Below are positions 10,456 through 19,485 of a DNA stretch of 64,000 nt, one piece after another. Both the position numbers and the translations under genes were made by a program. Each line of letters starts with the position of its first letter. Within the stretch, counting starts at the first letter, position 1. This DNA is from Kordiimonas sp. SCSIO 12603 (GTDB lineage: Bacteria > Pseudomonadota > Alphaproteobacteria > Sphingomonadales > Kordiimonadaceae): NCBI RefSeq assembly GCF_024398035.1, contig NZ_CP073748.1:1649520-1713519 (forward strand). Reading direction: 5' to 3'. The notes beneath the pieces were generated by a model. It ran no database searches. It was not told the origin of the DNA and saw only the letters and a program-made list of their open reading frames with translations.

Positions 10456-12771
10456 TTACATTTTAAACTGAATTTGAAGGCCGTATGTACGCGGATCACC
10501 AAGTACTTCGCGGTTGTTCCGAAGGTCTGGCGAGCTTACATAATCCACATCAAACAGATTGTTGGCGAATACGAAGATACCAAAGTTTTCACCTTCGTAG
10601 CCGATACGAGTGTTCACAAGTGTTACTGCATCAACATCAGGATCAAGACCCGCGAACAGGCTTGGGTTTACAATAGCCTTTGCACTGCTACGGTAGTTCA
10701 TATTGAGGTTGGCAATAAAGCCGTTGTCACCGCGGTATGTAGCACCTGTGCTTACGGTCCATTTCGGGGCATCAGCAAACGGGCGGCCTGAAAGATCATA
10801 AGTTTCGGTTGGTGTTACAACTAGAAACTCTTTGAATTTGGTATCTGAGAAGCCGAGTGTCGCATAAAAGCTCAGGTTTTCGTTTGGTTGGTAGAAAGAT
10901 TCCAGTTCAAAACCGAGTACGCGTGAAGAACCAGCGTTTTCTGTTTGTCTGTCCAGATCATTTCCTGAAAGCTGAACATCAAGCTGCTGGTTTGACCAAT
11001 CAATATAGAAAGCGTTGGCGTTTACTGTAAGTGTGCGGTCTAGCCACTGAGAGCGGAATGACAGTTCGTAGTTCCAGGTGCTTTCCTGATCGAACGGCAC
11101 AGATGTAGCGCGTGCAACGTTGTTACTCAGGCCGCCAGAACGATAACCTTTCTGTATAGTGAAGCTTGTGGAAATATCGTCTGTCCAGCGGTATGTGGCC
11201 CCGAATTTAGGCAGGAACGCGTTAAATGTTGCTGAGTTTCTTGGCACTGTTGCAGAGGCTGAAGCTACCTGCCCATCAAGAACGCCGTTAATCCCTGCAA
11301 CGATTTGCGCGGTTAGCGGATCAAATGCTGGATTTGTGGGATCAGGGAAGAGGGCACGGTTGGTAACCACAGGGTTATTTGAATATTCGTTTGTCTGTTT
11401 CTCATGATCAATGCGGAAGCCACCGAAGATGGAGAAATTATCAGATACATCATATGTTACATCAGCAAATCCAGCGACAGAGCTGATATCCTGCGGCGCT
11501 CTCGTTAGGTAATTCACAACGACAGGATCAACAGGCCCATAGAGCGATAAAACACCATCTGCTAAAGCAATGGGTAGGCCAAAACCACCAACTGCAGGTG
11601 GAGCAGTAAGGATTTGGCGAAGGCCAAGGCTTTCAATGGTTAGGAAGGTTGTACCACCAAATTCTTCATCACCGCTTTCATTGAAATAATAAGCCCCGAA
11701 CACACCTTTCAGGCGGTCATATTCAAAGTTTATACGCAGTTCCTGTGTGAAGGTATCCTGTGGATTATCGTCGAATGTCGTACCAAGTGGCAGCGCTGAT
11801 GCATCGGAATCCCACTGGAACGAATAACGGTTTTCATTGTAGGACGTGATGGAAGTGAGGCTCCAAATATCGTTCAGTTCGTATGAAAGTTCTGCAGTGA
11901 AAATAGTGTTTTCGTTGCGTGTTTGTGTTGGGGCATCATAGTCAATCAATCGGTTGTTAAAGCGGTCCGGTGTATCGACGATAGAGTTGGCGTGGCCAGT
12001 TTCATGGTCATTATAGGCGGCAACAAAAAGTGCTCTAAACCCTTCCAGGCCTTCTGGCTCGATAAGAAGTTTGGCACGCAGCGTTGTATCATTATCGAAA
12101 TCAGATTTGATGCCCGTTGTGATATTATCAATGAAACCATCAAATTCTGTTGTTTCAACAGCTACCCGGAAAGCTACTTGATCTTCAATAAGCGGGCCGC
12201 CGCCAGCAAACGCATATTCTTCAAGACCGCCATTACCAAACGTAATCTGCCCGTGCGCATCCCATTCGTATGTGGGGTCTTGTGTGCGGATAACAACAGC
12301 GCCGGCTAGTGCGTTACGGCCTTGCAGAGTTGATTGTGGGCCACGAAGAATTTCAACCTGAGCAACATCCCAAGCTGTTAGCGGGCCTGTTGCAACTGCG
12401 CGGCGGGGAAGGGCTGCACCATCCACATATACGCTCGCAAGGTAGCTTGAACCGCCACCAGAAACGCTGAACGCATCAACACCGCGAATGTTGAAACCAT
12501 TGTTGGAGTTGGCGGATGATACGTTAGCTGTGCGCGCAAACACGTCGTAAACATTATCAATGTTTTCTACTTCAATGGTGTCAGCCGTAATAACGCGAAC
12601 ACTGGAAACTGTTTCCTGAAGTGATTTGGCACGCTTTTCACCAATCACAACAATTTCTTCAACAGGCTTGTCTGCTTCGGAAGTAGCCTCTGTTTCAGCA
12701 AGCAGGGGGGAGCTTGATAACGCAGCTGCTACAGCTATAAGGCTCGATCGGGTATATAGATTTTTCAACAT
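10456..12771 (-). CDS. TonB-dependent receptor (probable iron-siderophore uptake)
   Basis: A 771-residue outer-membrane receptor with a signal peptide (SSPLLAETEA region), a TonB box-like EEIVVIGEKRA, a plug domain (INDRGVD-type stretch FNIRGVDAFSVSGGGSSY and VEILRGPQSTLQGRNALAGA), and a 22-strand barrel ending in YGLQIQFKM with a terminal aromatic-type motif. It lies at the end of the DUF3325-DUF3649-PepSY gene set, which points to ferric-chelate import. A Fur-box-like site lies at 12795-12813, just before the start. Confidence 0.9.
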   Translation of the reverse strand: MLKNLYTRSSLIAVAAALSSSPLLAETEATSEADKPVEEIVVIGEKRAKSLQETVSSVRVITADTIEVENIDNVYDVFARTANVSSANSNNGFNIRGVDAFSVSGGGSSYLASVYVDGAALPRRAVATGPLTAWDVAQVEILRGPQSTLQGRNALAGAVVIRTQDPTYEWDAHGQITFGNGGLEEYAFAGGGPLIEDQVAFRVAVETTEFDGFIDNITTGIKSDFDNDTTLRAKLLIEPEGLEGFRALFVAAYNDHETGHANSIVDTPDRFNNRLIDYDAPTQTRNENTIFTAELSYELNDIWSLTSITSYNENRYSFQWDSDASALPLGTTFDDNPQDTFTQELRINFEYDRLKGVFGAYYFNESGDEEFGGTTFLTIESLGLRQILTAPPAVGGFGLPIALADGVLSLYGPVDPVVVNYLTRAPQDISSVAGFADVTYDVSDNFSIFGGFRIDHEKQTNEYSNNPVVTNRALFPDPTNPAFDPLTAQIVAGINGVLDGQVASASATVPRNSATFNAFLPKFGATYRWTDDISTSFTIQKGYRSGGLSNNVARATSVPFDQESTWNYELSFRSQWLDRTLTVNANAFYIDWSNQQLDVQLSGNDLDRQTENAGSSRVLGFELESFYQPNENLSFYATLGFSDTKFKEFLVVTPTETYDLSGRPFADAPKWTVSTGATYRGDNGFIANLNMNYRSSAKAIVNPSLFAGLDPDVDAVTLVNTRIGYEGENFGIFVFANNLFDVDYVSSPDLRNNREVLGDPRTYGLQIQFKM

Positions 12772-12794
12772 GTTTCGGTTCCTGAACCTAAATT

Positions 12795-12813
12795 GTTAAT
12801 AATTATTATTTGC
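12795..12813 (-). promoter_or_regulatory. Fur-box-like operator before the TonB receptor gene
   Basis: Read on the reverse strand, GCAAATAATAATTATTAAC matches 14 of 19 positions of the classical Fur box GATAATGATAATCATTATC. It lies 24 bases before the receptor ATG. It fits an iron-repressed internal promoter. The match was counted by eye. Confidence 0.45.
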
Positions 12814-12865
12814 AATTATAAAGCCTATTTGCCTTGAGGCTTTCAATCGCGTTTTTTGTGGGGAA

Positions 12866-14470
12866 TTACTCCGCAGGTTGTGCGGCCACTTTCCGGTGTC
12901 TGATCATTTCAGGACGTTTGAGCGGTATCTTCGAGGCAGAATAAATTAGTAAAGCACTAGCACCAAGCATCGTTAGATCAACAAGCGCTACAGCCCATTC
13001 ACCGGCAAGCAGGGTTTTAAAGAGATGATCACCAGTGAGCACGCCGTTTGCAACGGGTACTAAAATTGATACCGCGGCTGAAGCCTGCAAAAGAAGCTTG
13101 GTAGACCTGTAAGCATTACCCAAACCAAAGGCGAAAATGATGCTTAGAACCCAAACGCTAAAATAGGTGTTGCCAACAATGGTTTCTGTAACGCTGTAAC
13201 CAGCAGCAACGGCCATATGCTGGGCGAGAAACGCAGATGCCGTGGCCAATACCATGCCGCCGCATACACCCACTGAAAGTGCAGAAAGCCAGCGGTATGA
13301 ATTCATTGCTTCATTACCCTTGCGGCCTGTACGGCGTTCCATCCAAAGCAGAATGCCGGAAATGGAAAGCATGCTGGTGGATATGCCGAGAAGAGCGTAA
13401 AGCACCTTAAGGGCAACACCGCCGTATGTGGCATAGTGGAGCGGCACAATAGAATAATAGAAACGCATACCGATGCCGCTGGCGTGCCAATCCTTCGAGC
13501 TCAAGAATTCACCTGTTACGGCATGAAAGGATACAGAACCACGTGGTGCCAGTGCTGTGCGTGTTACATTCGGGATATCCAGATTGAATTCAATATAAGC
13601 GTTTTTATCACCGAAATTTTGGATAATGGCTGTTTCCATGGCCGTACCTGGCTGCATCTCAATAGCTTTGGCATGCAGTTCATCCAGATTTGTCATTGGT
13701 GCTGCCTCACCCACATACTGTGGCGGTGTGCCGAGGATGGCAGCTTGTGCGGCTGCGGTGTCTCCTTTGTAGGCAGCACCAGCCGCGATCAGTAACAGAA
13801 TGCCGGACAAGCCAATAAGCGCCCCTGTGAAGCCAATCATCGCATGGAAGATCAGCCCCCAAACACTCATGGCTTTGTGGCTGTCTGTGAGCATCAGACG
13901 TAAGCTGCGGCCTACACGGAAGCTGAACAGTTCCTTCAGGATTTTCTTATGAATGATCACCCCGGTGATAATAGAAAACATTAGAACCACACCCATAAAG
14001 CCCACAAGATAGCGACCCCAAGGTTTAGGAAGGTGAAGATCTGTGTGCATATGAGCCAGAAAATGGCCAACACCATCGTCACTGGTGTGAAGCATTTCAT
14101 TTGTTTCGGGATCGAAATTGAAATTCTGGCTATGGCCAGTATCAACATCCCGAAGGAAAATGCGAGCGAGGGGATAAAACTCGTTCGGTGGTACCGCTAC
14201 TACAAAATCAGCGTCGCCTTCAAACATGGCATCGGCTGCTTTTACAGTTTTATCCAGAGAAAACTCAGGCCCACTATAAGCACGGCGTAGCCGCTCATCT
14301 TCCCACAAGCCAACTTCATCAGTGAAAAGTGCTACGACACCTGAGAAACACACGATGAACATCAAAAGCCCTAGACCGATACCAGCCCAGGCATGACCTT
14401 CATACATCAGTTTGCGGCCAGCCTGTTTATCGGCTTTAGCCTGTAGTTGTTTGTTCTTATCAGCACTCAT
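12866..14470 (-). CDS. PepSY-associated transmembrane helix protein
   Basis: A 534-residue inner-membrane protein of the PepSY_TM family. A first helix (AWAGIGLGLLMFIVCFSGVV, preceded by EGHAW) is followed by periplasmic PepSY-like segments, a helix at about residue 155-175 (YLVGFMGVVLMFSIITGVII), and further helices including ISTSMLSISGILLWMERR near residue 365. Members are thought to act as ferric-siderophore reductases or accessory proteins in iron uptake. Its ATGA overlap with the upstream small gene and position before the TonB receptor support this. Confidence 0.85.
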   Translation of the reverse strand: MSADKNKQLQAKADKQAGRKLMYEGHAWAGIGLGLLMFIVCFSGVVALFTDEVGLWEDERLRRAYSGPEFSLDKTVKAADAMFEGDADFVVAVPPNEFYPLARIFLRDVDTGHSQNFNFDPETNEMLHTSDDGVGHFLAHMHTDLHLPKPWGRYLVGFMGVVLMFSIITGVIIHKKILKELFSFRVGRSLRLMLTDSHKAMSVWGLIFHAMIGFTGALIGLSGILLLIAAGAAYKGDTAAAQAAILGTPPQYVGEAAPMTNLDELHAKAIEMQPGTAMETAIIQNFGDKNAYIEFNLDIPNVTRTALAPRGSVSFHAVTGEFLSSKDWHASGIGMRFYYSIVPLHYATYGGVALKVLYALLGISTSMLSISGILLWMERRTGRKGNEAMNSYRWLSALSVGVCGGMVLATASAFLAQHMAVAAGYSVTETIVGNTYFSVWVLSIIFAFGLGNAYRSTKLLLQASAAVSILVPVANGVLTGDHLFKTLLAGEWAVALVDLTMLGASALLIYSASKIPLKRPEMIRHRKVAAQPAE

Positions 14471-14736
14471 GCGCCTGCTCCCCCCATAATGGCATAGGCA
14501 TTTGCACTGCCGGTAATTAGAATAATCAAGCCTGCATAGCCCCAGGCTTTGAGTGTTGATTTCACTGTGCAGAACATGATGCCAGCAACCGACCAGATGA
14601 CCGGCATGAGAATGGCACCGATGATCAAACGATCAGCCGCTAAATCGTAGGGCAGATAAATATTTAAGAAAGCACCGCCAAAGATCGCTACGAGCAGACC
14701 ACCGAATAGAGCACTGATTGCTTTACCTGCTGTCAT
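14467..14736 (-). CDS. DUF3649-like small membrane protein (iron-uptake accessory)
   Basis: An 89-residue protein with three hydrophobic segments (ALFGGLLVAIFGGAFLNIYL, LIIGAILMPVIWSVAGIMF, YAGLIILITGSANAYAIM). Size, topology and place next to PepSY_TM and DUF3325 genes match the DUF3649 family. I use the ATG at 14736, which overlaps the upstream stop (ATGA); a longer reading from 14913 runs antisense-like through the upstream gene. It overlaps the PepSY gene by four bases as well, so the set is translationally coupled. Confidence 0.7.
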   Translation of the reverse strand: MTAGKAISALFGGLLVAIFGGAFLNIYLPYDLAADRLIIGAILMPVIWSVAGIMFCTVKSTLKAWGYAGLIILITGSANAYAIMGGAGA

Positions 14737-15053
14737 GATGCAGCTCCCATTATAAGGGCACTGCAGCTTACAAAGGCAGAGATGGGGAAAAGCGCAGCTG
14801 CGAGCCTGGGCCTCACCGGGTGGAGTAAGACGAGCACAGTGCCGCCAAGCATAAAGAGCGCCAGCCAAATCACGATGCCTAACTCCCAACCGTAAGCCTG
14901 TTTCCAGCCCCATAGAGCAGCCAGATTAAGTGCTGTTGCAGCAACTTTATAAAAGCGTTTACTTAATTTGAGCGGCAGAATTTTGGGATCATTGGCCACA
15001 TACGGTAACATTGCCGCAAATAGGCTAAAGCTAGACAGAAACCAGATATCCAT
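14733..15053 (-). CDS. DUF3325-like membrane protein
   Basis: A 106-residue protein with about three to four membrane helices. GWELGIVIWLALFMLGGTVL followed by HPVRPRLAAA matches the family pattern of DUF3325 proteins (a Gly-Trp-x-x-Gly helix, then a basic RPR-type turn). It is first in a leftward operon with DUF3649-like, PepSY and TonB receptor genes. The function of the family is unknown; association with siderophore uptake is by neighbourhood. Confidence 0.7.
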   Translation of the reverse strand: MDIWFLSSFSLFAAMLPYVANDPKILPLKLSKRFYKVAATALNLAALWGWKQAYGWELGIVIWLALFMLGGTVLVLLHPVRPRLAAALFPISAFVSCSALIMGAAS

Positions 15054-15123
15054 TCGACAAGTACCCCAGTGTTGTCAATTCGGTGTAGCTGCATTCCAGT
15101 AGTTGCAGCGATTCTGGGGCATT

Positions 15124-15142
15124 AATAATGCGAGTCATTCTT
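15124..15142. promoter_or_regulatory. Fur-box-like operator upstream of the iron-uptake operon
   Basis: AATAATGCGAGTCATTCTT matches about 13 of 19 positions of the Fur consensus and has two half-sites (TAATG / TCATT) around a short centre. It is 71 bases upstream of the DUF3325 gene. With the site at 12795-12813 it suggests iron control of the whole unit. Confidence 0.35.
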
Positions 15143-15227
15143 ACTTGCAAGGTAAAATGATGCATTACTCATGTTTGCTGGTTTCCATACCCTGAGTTAC
15201 CTCAATACTTTAGGGTATTATTTTGTT

Positions 15228-16412
15228 TTACGCGGCTGCATTAACACCTCGTCTAAGTATCTGTATTGGTGAGTTTAGGCCAATATTGTCATTGGTTTGC
15301 TTAATTTTACCAAGCAGATGAGGGGTTAATACTGTACCTGCCGTTAGAACGAGTGAGCCGTATCTAGTGCGGATATCCTCTTCGATAATATCATCTTCCA
15401 CAAGGTCAGTTACTTCTACTGTCGTTCCCACGTGAACTTGGGGGTCTCCTTGTTGGTGCTTTTCATGAATAAGGATGTGTTCAAACTGTTCAAGCAGCTG
15501 AGGGTCATATGCACCGATATTTCGTTTTAACTCACCAAATGATTTATGGAGCGAGAAGTTGCCATTTGCATCAACTGCATGGGCGCTAAGATCATTCAGA
15601 ATTTTAAGGGTACGTGCCATTTTCGGGATTGAATTGCCCCAAACATCATCATTAGGCCAACCCGATCCATCAAAACCCTTATTTTGATACTGGATGGCAT
15701 CCGCTACATCTTTGAACATAGGTGTTTTATCAAGCACGCGGTTGGCTGAACTTGTCGCTTTTTCAACAAGACGATATTCTTCATCTGTAAGCTGCTCTGA
15801 AGCTTCAATTTTGCTTTGCAATTCTTCAGGCAAAGACAGCTTCCCAAGACCAGAGAGAATAACAGCACATTCAAGTTCAAACGGGTTAATATCTCCGATG
15901 TATGGGGCAAGTTGCTTTGCCCATGCTCGGGTGTATGGAGCAGCACCCGCGCTGTTGCCACCTTTAAAGGCGATAACTTCACTCATAAGAGTAAGGCCCT
16001 CCAGCAAGGTTGCTTCTGCTGAGGTACGTTCATTAACCTTGCTTTCAAATCTTTTTAGCGCGCTGCGAACAGCGGTGAGTACATCTTCTGGTGAGCATGG
16101 TTTTGAAAGTATTTTAAAAACATGTCCATCGTTTATAGCCTGTTGGGATGTTTCTTCATCCGCTTGGCCTGTCATCATGATACGCTGCATGTCCGGCGCG
16201 ATTTCTTTAGCTGCCTTCAGGAGCTCTAAACCATTCATTCCTGGCATGTTTTGATCCGTCACAAGAACAGCAAATGGCCCTTCTTCTTTAAGAAGGTTGA
16301 GTGCTTCCTGGCCGCTGGCCGCTGTGGAAAGGTTGATTTCCTTTCTAAGCCGGCGTCTGATTGCAGAGAGAAGTTGTAGGCTATCATCAACAAAAAGTAT
16401 TTTTTTAGTCAT
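15228..16412 (-). CDS. Response regulator with degenerate HD-GYP-type output domain
   Basis: A 394-residue protein. Residues 1-125 form a receiver with the phosphoacceptor D53 (VLVTDQNMPGMNG) and K104. The remainder aligns with HD-GYP phosphodiesterases, but the catalytic residues are lost: the usual LLHDIGK is ILSGLGK (S187, G188), and the DGSGYP-type motif is FDGSGWP with the preceding histidines and glutamate absent. Cyclic-di-GMP hydrolysis is therefore unlikely; a binding or scaffolding role is possible. Its start overlaps the stop of the HDOD regulator (ATGA), placing it last in an H-NOX / kinase / regulator operon. Confidence 0.8.
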   Translation of the reverse strand: MTKKILFVDDSLQLLSAIRRRLRKEINLSTAASGQEALNLLKEEGPFAVLVTDQNMPGMNGLELLKAAKEIAPDMQRIMMTGQADEETSQQAINDGHVFKILSKPCSPEDVLTAVRSALKRFESKVNERTSAEATLLEGLTLMSEVIAFKGGNSAGAAPYTRAWAKQLAPYIGDINPFELECAVILSGLGKLSLPEELQSKIEASEQLTDEEYRLVEKATSSANRVLDKTPMFKDVADAIQYQNKGFDGSGWPNDDVWGNSIPKMARTLKILNDLSAHAVDANGNFSLHKSFGELKRNIGAYDPQLLEQFEHILIHEKHQQGDPQVHVGTTVEVTDLVEDDIIEEDIRTRYGSLVLTAGTVLTPHLLGKIKQTNDNIGLNSPIQILRRGVNAAA

Positions 16413-17485
16413 GCTGCTTTCTCCTCTTGAATAGACAGGTTTTGAAGACGTTCAATAAACGATGCGATTGCCGGATTTTGCTGGTCAGCTGGTACACCTT
16501 CGTGTTGGAAGAACTGCCCAATGGCGGCGGCTACCGCTGCCTCATCAGTTGAGATATTGCTGGTCCAGATTTCCTTTAATCCCGAAACGATTTCCTGTGG
16601 AAATCCCCACAGATTTGCGAAGTTGATACAGAGGGTTTCATCCAGATAAGATTTTGCACCTGATGCAATGCCTAAAACTCTGCCCAAAGGGAGGAATTTG
16701 GCAAGCTGTCTGAGGAGAGCTGGGTCTAACTCATGCTCTGGAAAGTTATGGCAGTATGCATCAGCCATACGGGAATATTCCCCAGCCATATGAAGAAGGT
16801 CGTTTAATTCTTTGTGGTTAGGGCAGGTCGCGCTTGCTGGCTCCATAAAACGAGTTTGGTCTTTAAGAGTTGTCAGAACCTCTCTGCCCAGTGTTCTGAC
16901 AGCATCGCCAGGGAGCAAGGTTGTATGCCCGTTACCAAAATAGGCTGAATTTGAAAGCTGCAGCAGCTTGGCAGATAAAGCCAGATCATCACCAATTATT
17001 TCGGCCAGTTCGTTGGCATCAAAATCTGGCTGCTCAAAGATCCGGTTAATTTTCTCAGCGGTGCTATCCGGTGTTGGTAAAGCTTCAATAGCAAGAGGCC
17101 GCGAAGATTGCTCTGTTTCGAAAAGAGGAATTTGTTCTTCAAGAAGTTTAATCAGCTTCTGGCTGTCAAACGGCTTCGCAAGGAACTGGTGGGTGATACC
17201 AACCGCTTTAATAACAGCGTGATCTGCGGCTTGACCAGAAAGAATAAAACGGCATGTGAACGGCCAGTTTTCAGCAAGGCTTTCCATTAATCCGGCACCA
17301 TCCACATCTGGCATGCGCATATCGGAAACAATGATGTTTGCTGGCGTTTCTGACATAGCGATCATGGCTTCTTGTGCGCTCTCCACAAATCTCATATCCC
17401 AGTCCTTGCGTTTGCCTCTTAGAGCTCTACGAAGACCTCTTAGAACATCGCGTTCATCATCAACAAATAAGATGCTTGGTTTCAT
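16409..17485 (-). CDS. Response regulator with HDOD output domain
   Basis: A 358-residue protein with a receiver at residues 1-125 (D55 in IIVSDMRMPDVDG) and an HDOD domain at about 140-330 (ALSAKLLQLSNSAYFGNG, then AVRTLGREVLTTL). HDOD regulators appear in second-messenger and biofilm circuits, where they usually lack enzyme activity. It lies 14 bases after the histidine kinase gene, its likely phosphodonor, and overlaps the next gene by four bases. Confidence 0.85.
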   Translation of the reverse strand: MKPSILFVDDERDVLRGLRRALRGKRKDWDMRFVESAQEAMIAMSETPANIIVSDMRMPDVDGAGLMESLAENWPFTCRFILSGQAADHAVIKAVGITHQFLAKPFDSQKLIKLLEEQIPLFETEQSSRPLAIEALPTPDSTAEKINRIFEQPDFDANELAEIIGDDLALSAKLLQLSNSAYFGNGHTTLLPGDAVRTLGREVLTTLKDQTRFMEPASATCPNHKELNDLLHMAGEYSRMADAYCHNFPEHELDPALLRQLAKFLPLGRVLGIASGAKSYLDETLCINFANLWGFPQEIVSGLKEIWTSNISTDEAAVAAAIGQFFQHEGVPADQQNPAIASFIERLQNLSIQEEKAA

Positions 17486-17499
17486 AGCTGGCCTCCCAT

Positions 17500-18828
17500 C
17501 TATTGAGCATTAAGGGGCAGAGTGATTTTGAAACAAGTGCCAATACCCGCTTCTGTCTCTACCTCAATACTGCCACCCATACGCTGAGTGATGATTTTAT
17601 AGGTGATCGCAAGGCCTTGGCCTGTTCCTTTCCCAACTTCTTTGGTTGTGAAGAAAGGATCATAGATACGTTCAAGATATTTTTCCGGAATGCCGCAACC
17701 CGTATCAGTGATTTCAAGATGAACCGCAGAAGCACTTGAGCGGGTAGATATGTTGATAGCACCGGAAGATGATTGTTTCTGTTCTTCAATAGCGTGTGCA
17801 GCGTTTACGATAAGGTTCAACATCACTTGATTAATATCACCGGCGTTACCTTTGATATGGGGTAGGTTTGAATCAAGATCCAGATTAAGGTCTGCTACAT
17901 ATTTCCACTGGTTGTGAGTAACAGTAGCGGTGGTTTCAATCGCTTTGTTTAAGTCAATATCCGCAGTAGCACTTTGCCCGGGATGGGAAAATTCTTTGAT
18001 AGCAGAAACAATCGTACCGATACGTTCCATGCCTTCGAGGGACTGTTCGCCACAAGAAGGTAGTTCTTCCTGAAGAAACTCAAGATCAGCATCCTCTTCA
18101 GCATCTTTCAGCTTCTCGAGAATTTCAGCTTTATTGGGGGCCTCGAGGGAATTGATCGCCTTGCGGTACTCAGAAATAAGGCTTTCAAGATCCTCGAAGC
18201 TATCCTGTAAGAAATGGATATTGTCACGTACAAACTGAATAGGGGTGTTGATCTCGTGGGCAATGCCGCTGGCAAGCGTACCAAGCGCTTCCATCTTTTG
18301 GGCTTGGCTTAATTCCTGTTCAAGTTTACGGCGGCGTTTCTCTGCTTTCATGCGGCTGCTTAGATCACGGCAAATCCAAACGGTTTTAAAACCGTCTGCA
18401 ACTTCAATTTTTGAAACAGCAGCTTCAATAGGAAATGGTGTGCCGTCTGTTTTAAGCCCATGAAGGTCGAATAGTTCATCACTTTCCCCGCCCTTCTGGG
18501 TTAGGTATTCAACTGTGGCTCTATGATCCCCTTCAAAAAGAGGCGTTAAAGGTTTGCCCGTTGTTGCACCTTCCGCTCCAAACAGTTTACGACTGTGCTC
18601 GTTGGCGCGGATAATGATACCGTTCTGATCAACCATGAAAATAGCTGCGATGGTATGTTCTAAAATGGTTTCAATCTGCTGGCTTTGTTCCTGCAGGTTA
18701 CATGCTGTTTGGGATAGCTCTTTATTGGTTTGGTAAAGTTCATAGCTTTTTTGCTCAAGCAAGCTTTCAGCCTGTATTCTCGCGGCTTTTTCTCTGGCAA
18801 TTCTGCTTTCTAATATTTGGATATCCAT
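17500..18828 (-). CDS. PAS-domain sensor histidine kinase (H-NOX partner)
   Basis: A 442-residue soluble kinase without membrane helices. An N-terminal coiled coil (AREKAARIQAESLLEQKSYE), a PAS domain (about 52-165), a HisKA-type dimerisation region with H191 in SGIAHEINTPIQ, and a HATPase domain with N-box VNAAHAIEE, G1 DTGCGIPE and G2 GKGTGQGLA are visible. The start lies 10 bases after the H-NOX gene, and soluble kinases beside H-NOX genes are commonly their signalling partners. The same coiled-coil N-terminus recurs in the second H-NOX-linked kinase at 40566-42830. Confidence 0.9.
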   Translation of the reverse strand: MDIQILESRIAREKAARIQAESLLEQKSYELYQTNKELSQTACNLQEQSQQIETILEHTIAAIFMVDQNGIIIRANEHSRKLFGAEGATTGKPLTPLFEGDHRATVEYLTQKGGESDELFDLHGLKTDGTPFPIEAAVSKIEVADGFKTVWICRDLSSRMKAEKRRRKLEQELSQAQKMEALGTLASGIAHEINTPIQFVRDNIHFLQDSFEDLESLISEYRKAINSLEAPNKAEILEKLKDAEEDADLEFLQEELPSCGEQSLEGMERIGTIVSAIKEFSHPGQSATADIDLNKAIETTATVTHNQWKYVADLNLDLDSNLPHIKGNAGDINQVMLNLIVNAAHAIEEQKQSSSGAINISTRSSASAVHLEITDTGCGIPEKYLERIYDPFFTTKEVGKGTGQGLAITYKIITQRMGGSIEVETEAGIGTCFKITLPLNAQ

Positions 18829-18837
18829 CGGTGCCTC

Positions 18838-19380
18838 CTATGCCATTTTCTGGATCATAAAGGTGGCGCTCGTGCCTGTTTCGCACACTTTTTCACGGGT
18901 GATGGAAACAGCAACTTTGAAATGTTCAGCACATGCTGTGATCAAGCCTTCGGCCAAATCCGCAAAAGGACACCGGGATTTATAGTCAAACAACAGTGTG
19001 CCATTCTGCGGTTGTTCGCAGGCGATAGTTGGAAGCTGCGCATCAGGGTAGAGCTTTTTAACTTCAATATGGATGTAATCTTCGATGCTTTCCAAAAAGG
19101 AGAAAATATCCTGATTAGTATCAATATGCTCAGGGAAGTTTTTCACAAGCGCAAAGAAAAGATACTCGCCAAATGCTTTCACCAGTTGCGATACAGGTGT
19201 TTCTGTACGTTTACTGAGAGCAACTACAAGCGCGACTAGCTCCTTGTAATCATATGTGCCAACCGATGTGTAGGCACCGCCTGTTTTCAGATCGCACGCA
19301 AGGATAATTTCTTCGGTTACAAGCGGAGAAAATACTTCATCCACCATGCTTAGAAATTCTGTAAAAACGATACCTTTCAT
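18838..19380 (-). CDS. H-NOX heme domain protein, copy 1 (altered YxSxR motif)
   Basis: A 180-residue H-NOX, the full family length. MKGIVFTEFL opens the domain; the predicted proximal heme ligand is H104 in DYIHIEVKKLYPDA. The propionate-binding motif YxSxR reads Y133-K-S135-R-C137, so the final arginine is cysteine, with an arginine one position earlier. H-NOX proteins usually bind nitric oxide and inhibit a partner kinase or cyclase. I use the ATG at 19380; the longer reading from 19431 precedes the family start. It heads an operon with a histidine kinase and two response regulators. Confidence 0.88.
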   Translation of the reverse strand: MKGIVFTEFLSMVDEVFSPLVTEEIILACDLKTGGAYTSVGTYDYKELVALVVALSKRTETPVSQLVKAFGEYLFFALVKNFPEHIDTNQDIFSFLESIEDYIHIEVKKLYPDAQLPTIACEQPQNGTLLFDYKSRCPFADLAEGLITACAEHFKVAVSITREKVCETGTSATFMIQKMA

Positions 19381-19485
19381 CGTGCTCTCCAATCGTGGTT
19401 CATTCCGAACTTGATTGAAGTTTGCCACCAATGGCGGAACTCTACAGTCCCCATTTGGGGAGGGGGATAAAATTAATTTAAATTT

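Noticed and set aside
14737-14913. Longer N-terminus for the DUF3649-like gene
   Set aside because: The added 59 residues lie inside the DUF3325 gene in another frame and are rich in Arg, Cys and His with no membrane helix. The ATG at 14736 has an ATGA overlap.
19446-19466. CCCCATTTGGGG hairpin before H-NOX copy 1 as a regulatory element
   Set aside because: The stem is only four or five bases long with a tiny loop and has no matching partner elsewhere. I also found no sigma-54 site in this gap.
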